64,000 bases of DNA from Klebsormidium nitens (lineage: Eukaryota; Streptophyta; Klebsormidiophyceae; Klebsormidiales; Klebsormidiaceae). The notes under the pieces were generated by a model. It worked only from the letters and a program-made list of their open reading frames with translations, had not been told where the DNA came from and did not search any database. This document shows, in pieces, positions 22,801 through 45,886 of this stretch (positions within the stretch are counted from its first letter, which is position 1; each line of letters begins with the position of its first letter). Position numbers and translations under genes: made by a program. Location: the NCBI GenBank assembly GCA_000708835.1, contig DF236978.1, positions 124,001-188,000 of the forward strand. The letters are read 5' to 3'.

Positions 22801-24314
22801 AATAGTCGATAGCAACTTCTGGAAGCTTGCGAGACTCTCCACAAGGCGTCCGAATGCTGTCCCGCAGACGCGCTGGTTTCCTTTCTCGCGCTCTTTCTGA
22901 ACCCGCTTCTTAGCGCCAGCGTGGCGTTGCTCAAGATGATAGCTGGTCTCGCAGCAATTCTGTTGTTGAACCTCCGTCTCGGTTCCGGGCCGCCTTTTCT
23001 TCTCTCGTGGGTATTCATCCTTGGAACACACCGACCTTAGAGCTCGTCAGAAGGGGTCTGCTGGGGAGCAACCGAAGGGACCCAACCTGCGACATGCGCA
23101 GAAGAAGTCAAAGCTATCTGATCCAATACGAACGTCCAATCACCGTTCTTGCTGCGAGTGTGCTCAGAGTGTTTGTTTCGCGTGCAGGTTGAGAAGCCGT
23201 TGGTGACTTACACTTACCACGGGGCGTCAGTCACGGGCCAGCGGGGTGTCGACTGGCAGAAGATCTGGGCGGTGCGAGTGGCGCATTTAGAGACGCAGCT
23301 CCTTCCACACGAGTAAGCTTGCGTACAACTCTCTACTTGATGCGGATGCATAACTCGTGATAACGGTTGGTGGGGGCCATCCCAGGGTTGCGGATTCGCT
23401 GGCATGCCCAGGCAGGGTTTGATACGGGAAAATCTTCAAGCTGGTTCGACGTGCGCTACTCGTACTTGTCGAACAGGTGCCCAGATGACCTACGCTGAAA
23501 AGCTCCTTCAATTTGGCACAAGACTTCACCTTCAGAAGCTTTTGATGTTCACAATGAAAAATGTCTGTCCCTCTCACGAGCGAGGCTCACGTCCAATTTG
23601 GCGCCATTCCTCTTGTCCGATTCGTAGAGCGGAGAGCTTGCAAGATCAACGTGCTCCTTGTTCGGACGTCTTGTTACGAAAAATGGTTGATCCAGCCCTT
23701 GTTGAGAGGCTACGGGGCCGTGCCTTATCGTAACCTGATGAACCCCATCTGTATTTCTGCAGACCCTGGGGAAACGGCTTTACAATCTGGAATGCTGGAA
23801 AAGAAGGGAAGCGGCTCTACCGATCTCTGAACGCGGCTAACCAGTCGAAGGTAAGGTCTCTGTCGAGCTGTTTGACTCCGGGCAAGACAGACCGTAGAAC
23901 GAAGGAGCACTTGCATGGAAACACAATGCTATGTGCATCATTGAATGGTTGGAAAACCATACCGAATTGCAAGATACTACTGTGGTGCTAAAGAAGTAGG
24001 ACAAGTGTTACATCTGCCCACTGTGCTGGAGACGGGAGGGTGACAAATCGGGGCACCTTTTCGGGGCGCAGCGTCTAATCGAGATGATTGGTCCGATGCA
24101 GGTCCTCGCATTCTGTGACGTGGATGGCAAAAAGCTGAAGCGAGGCTCTTTCCACGTGCCAGAGACGAATGTTAGAGTGCCAATCCTTCATTGGTCGGTG
24201 GCGCAAACTCCCTTACTGCTGTGCGTCAAAAGAGGTCTTACAGGCGGCGCATTTGAGCGGAACTTGGACTCTTTACATCTGCAAGAGGGCCTTGACTATG
24301 TGTTCTTCAGTTGA
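19848..24314 (+). CDS. Family 2 glycosyltransferase, B3GNTL1-like
   Basis: Eleven exons: 19848-19970, 20174-20245, 20516-20629, 20949-21008, 21279-21320, 21534-21602, 21940-22059, 22598-22723, 23188-23312, 23763-23850, 24102-24314, giving 383 residues. The GT2 fold starts with [20 protein letters not shown] and [12 protein letters not shown]. The metal/nucleotide acidic motif is FADADD (residues about 134-139), interrupted by an intron. [62 protein letters not shown] and a tail [18 protein letters not shown] follow the order of human B3GNTL1 through to its last residues. In that family the acceptor is unproven despite the name (putative beta-1,3-N-acetylglucosaminyltransferase). No transmembrane anchor or signal peptide is visible, so it may act in the cytosol. 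The start is ambiguous: the chosen ATG leaves about 41 residues before the GT2 fold. Confidence 0.9.
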
Positions 24315-25579
24315 CTAAAACGTTTCAAGGACAATATGATAGCTGAAAAGCTCTTACTTTGGACTTTCTTCAAGCGACCTAAGGCAACACGATATATGCG
24401 CATGCGTGAGAATGCCGAAGCCCGATTTAGAGTGCGGGTTGCTCGTGGTTGGATAGTCAGCCTGGAGGCAGTCTGTCGCAAGCTTTCAAGCAAGCTTTGT
24501 GTTCCCCAATCTTTATACCTTTGCAAAGAAATCAAACCGCTGTTGCTCGGAAAAAGCGCTAGGTTGGTAGGACCAAGGTGTTTTACTGCCAATCCAAGTT
24601 CGTCATCACGAGCAAGCTCCAAACACTCATGATGCCATGCAACGCAGTCGAAGAAAATAGACGAATTGGCAATTACGCAATTACGTCTTATTGTATAGAT
24701 GCAAATTGTACATCGCAATGAGAGGTACAGTCTGCAGGAGACCGCATGCATTAGTACTCTCATCTCGAGCATGAACTGAAAGCTCAGACCTCGTTCTGCC
24801 CATGTTATACCTTTCGGCTAGGGCCGCCACATAGCCAAATATCCTTCTCCTAGTATAGGCTATAGACTATGTTCGGCCGGCACTAGGAAAGCGAGCTGTC
24901 CAAGATTCGGTCCCTCAATTGCGATCAATCGTTAGTAATTGGATGTTTCATGCGCGGATCGCTCTTCTTCAATTGAGCCGACTTGGCATGCACGATCTGC
25001 AAGTCACCTGGCAGCATGCCCGGCCTTCAACGCATGACTTGCAATATAACGTCATATATATATACCTCATGGTAATGATATGGTGACCATCTGGTAACTA
25101 AATGTTCACATGATTGGATCGAGCGCTATGTCATTAGCTGCAAATTGAAAAGCCAATCAATTAACACTCTCATTCCCATGCTATGCAAGGATTGAATCCG
25201 AAGCATATACGAGCTAGCGCTCAGTGGGCAAGGACCCGGCCCGGCCCACCGATTAATATGCCATCCGATGCATCCATGATCAGACAGGAATCTTGAGGCT
25301 TGATGCACCAAATCTACGTGGCGCTGTTGAAACTTGAAGAACATGCACCACTCTGAGAAGAGGCCGGATCTGTGAACAGTCGACCTTTCATAGGCGAGAG
25401 CTTTTAGAGACTTTGAGGGGCTCTCAGAGCTTTCGGCTTAACTTTGAGTCAATTGATCTAGGTTATATGGTACATTGTTTATAGTAGTCCTTCCTGACTT
25501 GTTGTATGTAAGATGGTCCTCGAAATATCTCATTTGAACCCGAGCGACATTTTTGCATGTTGCTTCGACCCATGCTATC
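24315..25579. other. Convergent intergenic region, no gene seen
   Basis: This lies between the stop codons of the glycosyltransferase and glutathione transferase genes. It is A+T-rich around 25040-25120 (tatatatata). The longest frames (for example minus 24296-24772) have no domain and cross unspliced sequence. It is expected to hold both polyadenylation regions. Confidence 0.5.
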
Positions 25580-28189
25580 TTACAATTTGGAACCCGCGGC
25601 TTGCTCCTCCCGTTTCGCTTGCGCCACTTTTCCGAGCTTCCGTATCATGGTATGTACTTCGGTAAAATAAGGAGACGTTGCCTTCTCGACGGCCGCCATG
25701 AGCGCACGGACTCGCGGGCAGGGGTTGAGAAAACCCTCCCGTTCCTTGGCATCCAAAACCTGCAAAGTATCTCCACAGGCCTTCAGATGCCCATAAAACA
25801 CGTAGTGGCTGCCGCCAAGCTGGAGCTGAGCAACATCAACCATTGAATCCCTCTTCAAACCTCGCCGAGCCGTTTCCGCGGGAGCACGAGACGTCACTAC
25901 CTGACAAGGTGCACCTCTCTTGATCAAATCTTACTTGCAAGACTCTCAACCCGCAAACGTGCATCGCGGGATTTTGGTTGCTGGTTGACACAGACAGCAG
26001 CAAAGACGAGAGACGAGAAAGTATCTGCCACGAAGCTTCCACGGAAAGCCCTGAGTAACACTCACCTCCAGTTGCATCAACTCGCATACGATGGAAAGGT
26101 CCGCAATGGACGGCTCCGATCGTCCAAGGACGAACGGCCCGGGGTCTCGGAGCCACACTTTCTCGAGGTCTCGCAGGGCGTTTTTCAGGGTTTGCCGGCC
26201 TTTCTTGAGGATGTGCAGGTCGGGAGTGAGGCCCCGGTTGGCGGCAAGGAAGGCATTGAAGACCGTTTCCACTGTACGTATTCATTTTGCCATCTTCAGT
26301 TGGTGCAGAAAAGAGTCCCTTACTTTATTGTTGGTGTATGTGAGCGATTTGGCAATTGCGGTCGGCACTGGCTGTGATGACCTGCTAGGAGATAGTCACA
26401 AGGAAGCAATCTTTCGAACGTGACAAGATCCACGAGAGAAGAATGGAGCTGAAGGAGACTGAATCCGGAAGGACAAACTCCAAGTTTTGGTCAACTTCGC
26501 ATCAGTTCGCCTGCGAAGAACGGTCTGTTCGGTCAAAGCAGACTGAGCTAAAGGCACTGGTTACTCTTTTCGAAAGCTCCTGGTTGTTCGGTCAAAGCAT
26601 ACTGAGCTAACGGCACTGGTTACTCATTTCAGAAGCCCCGGCTTGTAAGAAGTCAGGCGCTCTTCAAAGCTCTCCCCAGACGCCGAGCTCCAACGGGTCA
26701 CTAAATCGGAACATGCACAAATTCTCCTTGTCGAAGTACAAGACTTTTCGTCTTGAAAGGTCGCATCATTGTATCTCAAAAGTAGCACATTTGAAACACG
26801 GCTGACTTTTCTGCGTCCCTAACAGAAGCCCCTGGCCCTGCAAATCTGATTCTATGTTGTGCCTTTCGATGCACCGGGTCGTAGATGCTGCTGAGGCCAC
26901 AGATAAGAGAGAAAAAGGTGACAAATCTTACTACTGCCTTTCCGGATGTTGAGGTGGTGCCAGTCCAGGACTGCGTCAATCTGCGCCCGCTCGTGCGGCT
27001 CTTTGGGGTACCAGTGATCCTCAACTCCCGCTCTAGTTGCGGCCAGGTACCGCATGATCGCATGGCTGCAAAGCAGATAGCAGAGCTTTGGCCATGATGA
27101 AGTTGCAAAAGAAGTCTAGAGTATAACGGAGGAATTGCAGACGAGTCTTAGAGCCTCATGGTGGTGACACGACCCACGCCTGCGACACAAAAGCTGATCA
27201 TGATTCTTTTAGTGCTGGAAAGGTTGGCCCACTGTCAAGAAATCGCAGTTCCTGAAAACACATGCAACCACTTGTTATTGTCTGAGGTTGATTTACCAAA
27301 CAATCTCTCACCAATTGTAGGTGGGAGGGAGACGGTCCTGGAAAAATCTTACCTCTCCGGCAGCTTGAACCCATCATCGTCGATTGCCGGCAGCTTTTTC
27401 AAAGGGTTTATCTCTGCGCAAAAGAGTGAAGGCGTGAAACCACCATCTCTTTCTTATTGTGTAACCTGGTCATCAGCTAACTCCTACTCTTGACATGAAG
27501 TTGAACTGAATATATTGACTAGAGTTGTGCAGCACCACAACGTTGGCCATGTTTCGTCACGGAGGACAAGTCACAGTCCGAGGCTGGGATTATCATTCTG
27601 ATGATGAACTCCAATCAGATTCAGATCGCAATTGTCAGGCCTGAATAAGCTTGCTAAGTACCAGGTACATGGACACTCCTGAAATAGTTTTGCAATAACA
27701 TGAATGATCTGCATATGATTCTGAATACCTTACCACATGATTGCGCATATGATTCTATCAGCTCACCGGCAAACTCTGGCTTTACGTGTGCAAGCTTGTC
27801 AATTCTAACAGAGACAAACTCGTGCTCCAGTCCATTTGCCCTGCAAGAGTGGAAAAGTGAAACACATGTTCACGTTGCAGACCAGCCTAGCTTAATTACC
27901 TGGCCCCTGAGAGCCTGAGATGCTTTTGCTCTGATGGCACTACAGGTTGGTGAGAGAGATGCCCCCTGCTGATCGCTGCTGATTGATGACTTCTTGGATG
28001 GCTTTGCATTCAGCAATCAAGTATTCAGATAATCGCACTGTCCAATTGGATGGCTGTCTCTTGGAATGGATTTGCATGACACCAGCAATTGATGTACTAT
28101 TCAGAGCCGAAACAGAGGCCTTCTTACTTGCAGAAGATCAGGATTGCTCGTGTTGGCTGAGAAAAGATGTCCCCATAGACCTTCAACAT
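25580..28189 (-). CDS. Theta-class glutathione S-transferase with PTS1 (SKL) tail
   Basis: Six exons in transcript order: 28128-28189, 27767-27840, 27353-27413, 26932-27065, 26066-26271, 25580-25759, giving 238 residues, the usual GSTT length. The thioredoxin-fold domain begins MLKVYGDIFSQPTRAILIFC, with the theta-class catalytic serine at S10 (FSQPTRA). EINPLKKLPAIDDDGFKL and LPESHAIMRYLA carry the glutathione-binding loop and the ES pair. The helical domain includes HWYPKEPHERAQIDAVLDWH and PFVLGRSEPSIADLSIVCE (N-capping box region). The protein ends GSKL, a canonical peroxisomal signal; plant GSTT proteins are known to be peroxisomal. The family conjugates glutathione and reduces organic hydroperoxides. 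Start choice is clear because the ATG opens directly into the first beta strand. Confidence 0.95.
26522..26640. repeat. Tandem duplication of about 60 bp in a GST intron
   Basis: Two adjacent copies (about 26522-26580 and 26582-26640) share gttcggtcaaagc, actgagcta and ggcactggttactc with a few differences. They lie in the intron between the fourth and fifth coding exons and do not include exon sequence. Confidence 0.85.
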
Positions 28190-28934
28190 CGTGTCGCTGT
28201 TAAATCAATGCTCTGGCTGTGTTGGATCCTTGCAGGCGCGCTGGAGACAGAGTACCTTGCTGGCCTGTAGGTTGTGTCAGGAGAATGTCCGACTTTAAAG
28301 ATAAGAGAACATGCGTTCTGCCACTGCACAGCTTTGTGCTGCCCTGACAGTCGAGAAAGGAATGACACAGATGATGGAACATGAGTGCTGGTGAAAAGGG
28401 AATGTGTGCAACAACGGCCCTCTGCACTGAGCTAGAGCCTGAGCCTGAGGGCCCCTCCCCAACTTGCTGCAGACTTTTCAGACTTCAAAGAACTGCAGAA
28501 AATGTACGTAGCCGCGCAAACGAGCATAAGAAGCGTTTGGGAAACGGCGGTCGCCGGACAGTCACGTTCAGGCCCAAAGGAGGCCTCCGTGATAACAACC
28601 GTCATTGCGCCGCCAGTCAGAGGCGACGGTTTATGCGACTCTCCTATCAGATATGCATGCAAAAGCATCAGGCAACTTTCGCTAAATTTGAAACGACATA
28701 CACATTGTACGTCCAACACAACCTGCAGGATTGCCATGCAAAGTTCTGTTGTCTACTGACAGTGAAAGATCAGCTGTCCACATTCTCATTACACCTTGGC
28801 TCTAAATCTTCAGTCATATTCCAGCTGCTTCCAGCTTTATCAGAACGCGCCATCAAGGGTCCAAGTGGACACATTTGCACGCTGCGTCAACACTTCTGTC
28901 TTTGAGGGAAGCCAGCATTCCTTGCCCTCGAACA
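28190..28934. other. Divergent intergenic region (GST / RCC1-repeat gene)
   Basis: This lies between the two start codons of a head-to-head pair. The plus frame 28381-28905 (174 codons) and overlapping minus frames have no domain and no clear splice partners. An in-frame ATG at 28875 could extend the RCC1-repeat protein by 20 residues. Confidence 0.5.
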
Positions 28935-31900
28935 ATGTTGCGAGCTCTCCGGCTGCTGCCGCTAGCTGAGGCGCACCTTTCCTCTCTTCATAGGTGCCAG
29001 CTTTCATACATCATTTATGCACCAGCATCAGCGACGTGTTTACTATCTGCATGTTCGTCAGCGAACACAACCACCTCTCAAATCGCTGACATCATCGGTG
29101 CATCAGCAGCCGTCTCCCGACGAGCGTTTGGCAGTCAGGCTGAAGTCTGGACTTGGGGTAAGGGAGAGGAGGGCCAGCTAGGGCATGCCACTGAAAACCT
29201 GGAGAAGCAACCCAAGCGCGTCGACGTCCTACTTTACACCACCAGCTCATCGGGTGCGGAAGACTCGTCCAAAGCATCTTCTGGCTCCGCTAATGTCACA
29301 CCGTCCTCCTCCACTAGTGGCGCGTCCCAAACAAGGGGTGTGGATTCAGGTTCTGAGCCAGGGGGGGGTAATGAGAGGCAAGCGTTTGCGGGCCAAGTGT
29401 CGTGTGGACTGTTTCACTCTGCGGCGCTGCTCGAGGGCCTTCTCTTCACGTGGGGCAAGGGCCAAGGGGGCAGGCTGGGCATAGGGGACGACCAGCCGAG
29501 GTACCAGCCGGCACGGGTCCCGCTTGATGACGTCAGCGCCGTCGCCCTGGGAGGGCTGCATTCATTGGCTGTCACAGGTGGTGAGCGCCCCCAGCCTCCG
29601 AACTTGTCCTTTTGGATAGTTGGATAATGTATGATCAAAGAATTTGATCTTCTCCAGGTTGGAGGTTGTGGATAGTTTGAAGGTTTCCAAATTGAAAGTT
29701 GTGGATTCTCTGAAGGTCTCCATATTGAGGGTTGTGACCCTTGGAAGGAGCAGAATACCAAAGAGACAAGCAATTCGACGACAGATTGCCCATGTCATTT
29801 CCACCCCCCCAAAGGCGACCAGCCATGATCATCGATTGGCGCCACTTTTTTTGCCCTGTTGTACTGTTAAGGGTCAGTATGGACAGCTGTCAGCTGAAGA
29901 AGAATCTGAGCGAATGCTTACTTTACAATCTCCAGGATACCGACTTCTCAATCTGTTAATCTCCCTTTGTTCACCATCACGTTCTTGCGCTGGTGCACAG
30001 ATGGCCGGGCCTGGAGTTGGGGCTTCGGCATGTTTGGAGCGCTCGGGCATGGGGACTATACCAACGCATACGAACCTACTCTGATTCGGGGGCCTTGGGA
30101 AAACAAGGGCGATCGAGTCGTGACAATCTCTGGGGGTGGGGCACATTCTGCGGCGGTCACAGGTTAGTCTCTTGCCAATCGTAACCAGTCTAAGAACCTC
30201 GAACCCAAAACGTAACCCAGCAACAAATGCACATTTTTTCCTCTCCATGGCGTCCTTCTTTTTTCTTTCTTGGAGCTCCAGGACGTCCCTAGGGCAGGGA
30301 GCCATCCTTGGAGCTTTGCAACCATCATTGTCGCGGAAGATGAAGAAGGGACTACTGTAGCGCCGCCATTCATCTTCCTTACCTAACCAGGGCGGTAGCT
30401 ATTGCGAAACCCCAATAGTGCACCTACTGAGCTGTCAGTTGAAAACAGACATTCAATCGAACGGTTCAGAGTGGACTTGGAGAAGTTGCGGTGTCAGATC
30501 TTGGCCTGGTAATACTGGCATGAGAGTATGGAGCTTCAGGGCTGTTGATGCCTCCTGATGGAGGTGGCTCCTTACGGCAGGCAGTTCATGCTTTACGAAG
30601 ATTTTTGGCCACCCCCCTCTTGTCCACCTCCTAAGTTGACATGCACAAACAGCCCTGGCAGTCTCCATGTGCCCCCTACTGAGTTCGTCTTTGCCAATCC
30701 GAGTCAAGAAGTTAGAGAAGTAGCAGTTAGAAACTGTCAATAATCTCAAGCCTCGAGGATTGCCTTGTTTTACCCACCCAAATCTCTTGGCGGGAAAAAG
30801 TGCCCATGTAGAACCTCCCGCCAAAGCCAAAGCAAGTCAGGTTACGATGCAAACAATCACATAGGCATGTTTCAGCGATAGACGCCGTCGAGTTTCCTCA
30901 AATTGATCGCTCGAATCGTCCAGCGGCTGGTGCTGTCTATACTTGGGGTCGAGACGAGGGGGAGGGGCGGTTAGGTCTTGGAGGCGCGGGGGCTGCCGGG
31001 GGATCCCCCACGCCGCTCCAGGTGCACGGAATAGAGGGCCACGTGGTTGCTGCCGCTTGTGGAGGATTCCATACGCTGTGCCTGACTGGTGAGGGGCTTC
31101 GGGCGAAACGCTTTGGTGTGTAGTCGTGGCTCGCCTTTCGAACGCCGGCTTTTCCAGATAGAACGACCTTCTTTGGGAGTGCTGCAATCACGCCTTGGCA
31201 AGGGCAAGCGGAAGAGACACTGAGCGAGTCTGCTGAATACTGCGGTGATCCTTTATAGGCAGCGAAAGGAGACTAATCTCAGGAATTGGTTCCGAATTTT
31301 CTTCCAGAACAGCTTGTGTTCGTCAGAACGTTTTTGCTGGATTGGTGTGTCTGATCCACCTACCATAAAGGAGCATATCACTTATGTATTTATAAGGCAC
31401 CCCTTCGTTGTTTCCCTCCAGACTTTCTCAATCAGTGCTTCATGTGCTATCCAAAACGGACCTGCTTTAAGCTGTCGGCTCACCTAACGAATCGATTCTT
31501 TTGCCCCTGCCAATGTTTCACTCCGACAAGCACTTCCGGCTTGACTCCGATCTCTCAGCCGTTCGAATCGGACTTGCGCAGATGACGGAAGGGTTTGGAG
31601 CTTTGGTGCAAACGCGAACGGTGAACTAGGGCGGGAAAGCAGCAGTAAAGGAGGCCCGCAGCCGATACGGGCTTTGGAGGGGCGGAGAATACGGCACGTA
31701 AGCAATCGGCTGTCAATTGCCGAGTTTCAACAAGACCACTAACATTCAGGTTCTGAAAACCAGAACTATGGGTTCGCTTTGCCCCTCGCTGGCAGAAAGC
31801 GCTGATAGTAACCAATTGATATCGAGCACGTACATTTCACCTTTCGCTAATCTCATTCGTCGGCACCTGGCACCTGTTTTGCCTGAAAATTCGCGTTCGC

Positions 31901-32962
31901 CGGGAGCAATCCAGTATACCTAAATGTCTGACCTTTTTCTCGCGTGCTCCAGGTTGCCTGCGGGGGCTATCACTCGGCCGCGGTCACGGAAGATGGCGTC
32001 ATGCTGACGTGGGGCCACGGGGGCCACGCGCAGCTGGGGCACGGGGAGCTGCGCAGTGAGAGGACGCCGCGCGAGGTGGAGGCCCTCCGGGGCGTACGAG
32101 TGAGGTCCGCAAGCTGCGGCGGCAACTGGACGTCCGCAGTTACAGGTGCCGTTCAACGTATTGCAAGCTTCTCGGTTTGGTCGAATTGTCCCTCTTCCTT
32201 TGACCCCCGCTCTCAGAACTCTCTGCTTTGTCTCTTCGTGATTCAAGTTCGGCAAAGGTGCAGACTTGAGCAAGCCCGAAGACCTCGCATCGTAAGAGAA
32301 GATGCTGTTAGACGTCTGCGCTTCTTGGCTCGCTTCGACCTCCCTATGATTTTGTCCTGGTGCAGATGCTTGATACACTTTGGGAACCTTTGGGCTTCTC
32401 TACTTCTGTGTAGTTTTCTCGCAAGCGACTGGTCTGGGACTTTGCAGCGTATCCATTTCATGACTTCCAGGTTATCGGGAATCCGCATTTCTATATTAAT
32501 ACGCGTTGAGTAAGCTCAGGGTCAGAAGTCATTAGCTCTGCTTAACCTGCCCTTCTCTACGGTTACAAAGTCGGGGTTCCGGATGCGGCTTCTGGGATTC
32601 CCTTTAAACGTGATCGAACGTCGCGGCCCGAACGACAGTGCCATCAAGACTTCAGTCCAGGCCTCTGCAAAGCGACCCAGACTCCTCAAGTGGACGCATT
32701 TCAGTACAGCAAGCCCAAAGTGTTTACGGTTTTGGCTTCTTATAACAGTAGATTCGGTCCCTTTGCAGAGGACGGGCGGGTATTCACGTGGGGAAAGAAC
32801 CGAGACTGGCAGCTTGGGCGGCCGCTCTCATTAGCCGTCGACATGGAACCCACGCCCCGGGACATTGCTTTCTCAGACTCGGAGGACGGTTTCTCGAGAC
32901 GGGCGATTGAGATAGCATCTGGAGCACACCATGGGGCGGCCCTCGTTATTGCCACAGATTGA
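28935..32962 (+). CDS. RCC1-repeat protein, probably mitochondrial (RUG3-like)
   Basis: Six exons: 28935-29580, 30001-30162, 30924-31088, 31582-31697, 31953-32145, 32769-32962, giving 491 residues (511 if the ATG at 28875 is used). The N-terminus is rich in R, L, S and A with few acids (MLRALRLLPLAEAHLSSLHR), like a mitochondrial presequence. RCC1 blades follow: VWTWGKGEEGQLGHAT, LFTWGKGQGGRLGIGD, AWSWGFGMFGALGHGD, VYTWGRDEGEGRLGLG, VWSFGANANGELGRES, LTWGHGGHAQLGHGEL and VFTWGKNRDWQLGRP, with the linking GGxHSAAVT elements. This makes a seven-bladed propeller. A Ser/Gly-rich insert sits in the first blade. Most introns fall at the same phase-1 point between blades. RUG3 in Arabidopsis acts in mitochondrial nad2 splicing; the subfamily is inferred from the presequence. 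Confidence 0.88.
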
Positions 32963-33802
32963 TCCAGACCGGACAGTTTGGCATGCAAAGGAAACACGTC
33001 GTGTTCTTCGAATAACATGACATGCGTTTGCTCAGAATGTATCATGCATGCTGCTCAATAATCAATACCGCTGCGTGGGTAATGCGCGCCAAAGTACGTC
33101 TGAAGTTTGTTTGTATGACTTGAGAACATGTAGAGTTCAACTTTCGACAAGATTGAGATGCATTGGAGGTGCTACGTTTCAGACTTACACTCAACATGCA
33201 TTCGAGAGATACACATTACACATGTAGGTACGTAACATCATTAAACTCATTGGGCGGCCAACATTAGCAGAGATGTCGATCAACTCTATGGATCGTAGCC
33301 GTGCACATGGCCGGGCTGCAGAACTTCAATTCAAAACATCTCAAGTCAAACTCAGCTGCATGCCGTATGTCAATCTTGTCTGATGCTTTGCATGTCAGAT
33401 GCAGCACAGAAGCGTCCCTGTCAACGATTTCCGCATGCAGTCGCAGCAGGCTGCAGCAAACGACGTTCCTCGGCTCTGCCAGAGATAGGAGCTAAGGGCT
33501 CTGATAACAACGATGACTGATTTACAAGATTTATGAGTGTAGCGGTCTCTTGAAAGTGCTGGATCAGATTAGATCACAACGCCTAAGTCAAGTCTTCAGG
33601 TCCAACGTTGCTAGTCTCGTGGATCGCCATCGGAAGAGCTTTGTATTTAAAATGACCAACTTGTCCGGAATTGCATCCAGGACCTTTCAGTGTGTACCAA
33701 CTCTACAACTTACATAAACTTCGAGCAACTCAAAGGCATACTCAGTCCCTCCGTCCATTGTTCAATCTCCACAACAGATGAAACCAACTCGGAGTGCTTG
33801 TT
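32963..33802. other. Convergent intergenic region, no gene seen
   Basis: This is 840 bp between the RCC1-repeat stop and the MCM6 stop. The 64-codon frame 33301-33495 has no recognisable feature. No RNA gene or repeat was recognised. Confidence 0.5.
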
Positions 33803-44892
<11,090 letters not shown>

Positions 44893-45886
44893 TGTGGCTT
44901 CTTCTTGTTTCCAAAGGGGATAGTTCTTGATCCAGTCAGGCTCCCCTTTTCAGCCTGCATTGAACAAAGTTGCCAGCTGTCAGCTGGACCCAGGAGTTAA
45001 TATGTCAGGGAGCATTTTTTCCTGCTTGCAATCTTTGACTCCTGGTAAGAAGGCGGACTCAGGGCACAGGCTGAGGCGCTTGTGTACGTCCATGATGTTG
45101 AGAATCGATATGTGCGTCAAACAGCACGTGACTATCAAGCTAAGCTGGGCCTAAAATCACAGAGAAGCTGACAGAGGAAGCAGAAACGAAGCAATTGTCT
45201 CTGGAACAAACAACACAAGACACATCCCTTGTGCACAAAAGATTAGAGCGCCTCACCTCTGTGCAACTGTAAGCGCAAACTTTGGAGTTCTGGTAGTGAT
45301 GCGTACCGGTGTGCCACAAACCCAAGAGGTCTTCTTCTCTGGCACCTTGCGCGAGGCTGCTTCCTGTATACCACTTGTCTTTGTCCTCCCAACTCGTTTC
45401 TGGGCTGCCAACGTTCCTGCAACACAGCCTCCTACAGGCTGATACTAGTAGGTACCATCATGCCAGCGGCCATCATTCCCGCAATTTGGCGCCAAAAGCA
45501 CCCGCCAAGCTCGCGACCTTGTCGTCGATGAGTATCCATCGTGGAACATCCAACGGCTCGAAATGCTGACCGCGTTGCCGGCCAACTTTCTGCATCCAAT
45601 TACAAAGTGCCATTTGGTAGTAGTCACAAATGAGCAGCGTGGGCGCGGGCCACCTGCGCGCGGCTGCCTGCGCTCGCGGCTGCTACCAGAGTCCGAGTCC
45701 ATGAGTCCAATTTCCAGTGTCGTTCTTTCCAACGGAAGGGTTTTCTGCTCAAGGGTCGATCAGAAAGGCGCTTGCATTCTAAAAGTACCGTAGGCCAGAA
45801 TTCAGAAGCTCGACATATCCCTGGCTTTGAGGATCAAGCTCGCTGGGCAATCCCTTCGCGTCTTCATTCCTCCTATGTGGGCGCGG
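44893..45886. other. Divergent promoter region of MCM6 and MYG1
   Basis: This is nearly 1 kb between two start codons. It contains one palindromic E2F site (separate entry). Short open frames on both strands (for example minus 45445-45732) have no recognisable domain. An upstream non-coding MCM6 exon is possible but not resolvable by eye. Confidence 0.55.
45485..45497. promoter_or_regulatory. E2F/DP binding site, palindromic
   Basis: The sequence tttggcgccaaaa contains the E2F consensus TTTSSCGC on both strands. It lies about 590 bp upstream of the MCM6 ATG and about 390 bp upstream of the MYG1 ATG. MCM genes are classic E2F targets in plants and animals, so S-phase control of MCM6 is the likely role; binding is inferred. 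Confidence 0.7.

Noticed and set aside
28381-28905. 174-codon frame in the GST/RCC1 divergent region
   Set aside because: No domain, no clear splice signals, and it overlaps several equally open frames on the other strand.
45445-45732. 95-codon minus frame in the MCM6/MYG1 promoter region
   Set aside because: No family features; it spans the E2F site and is better read as promoter or 5' untranslated sequence.
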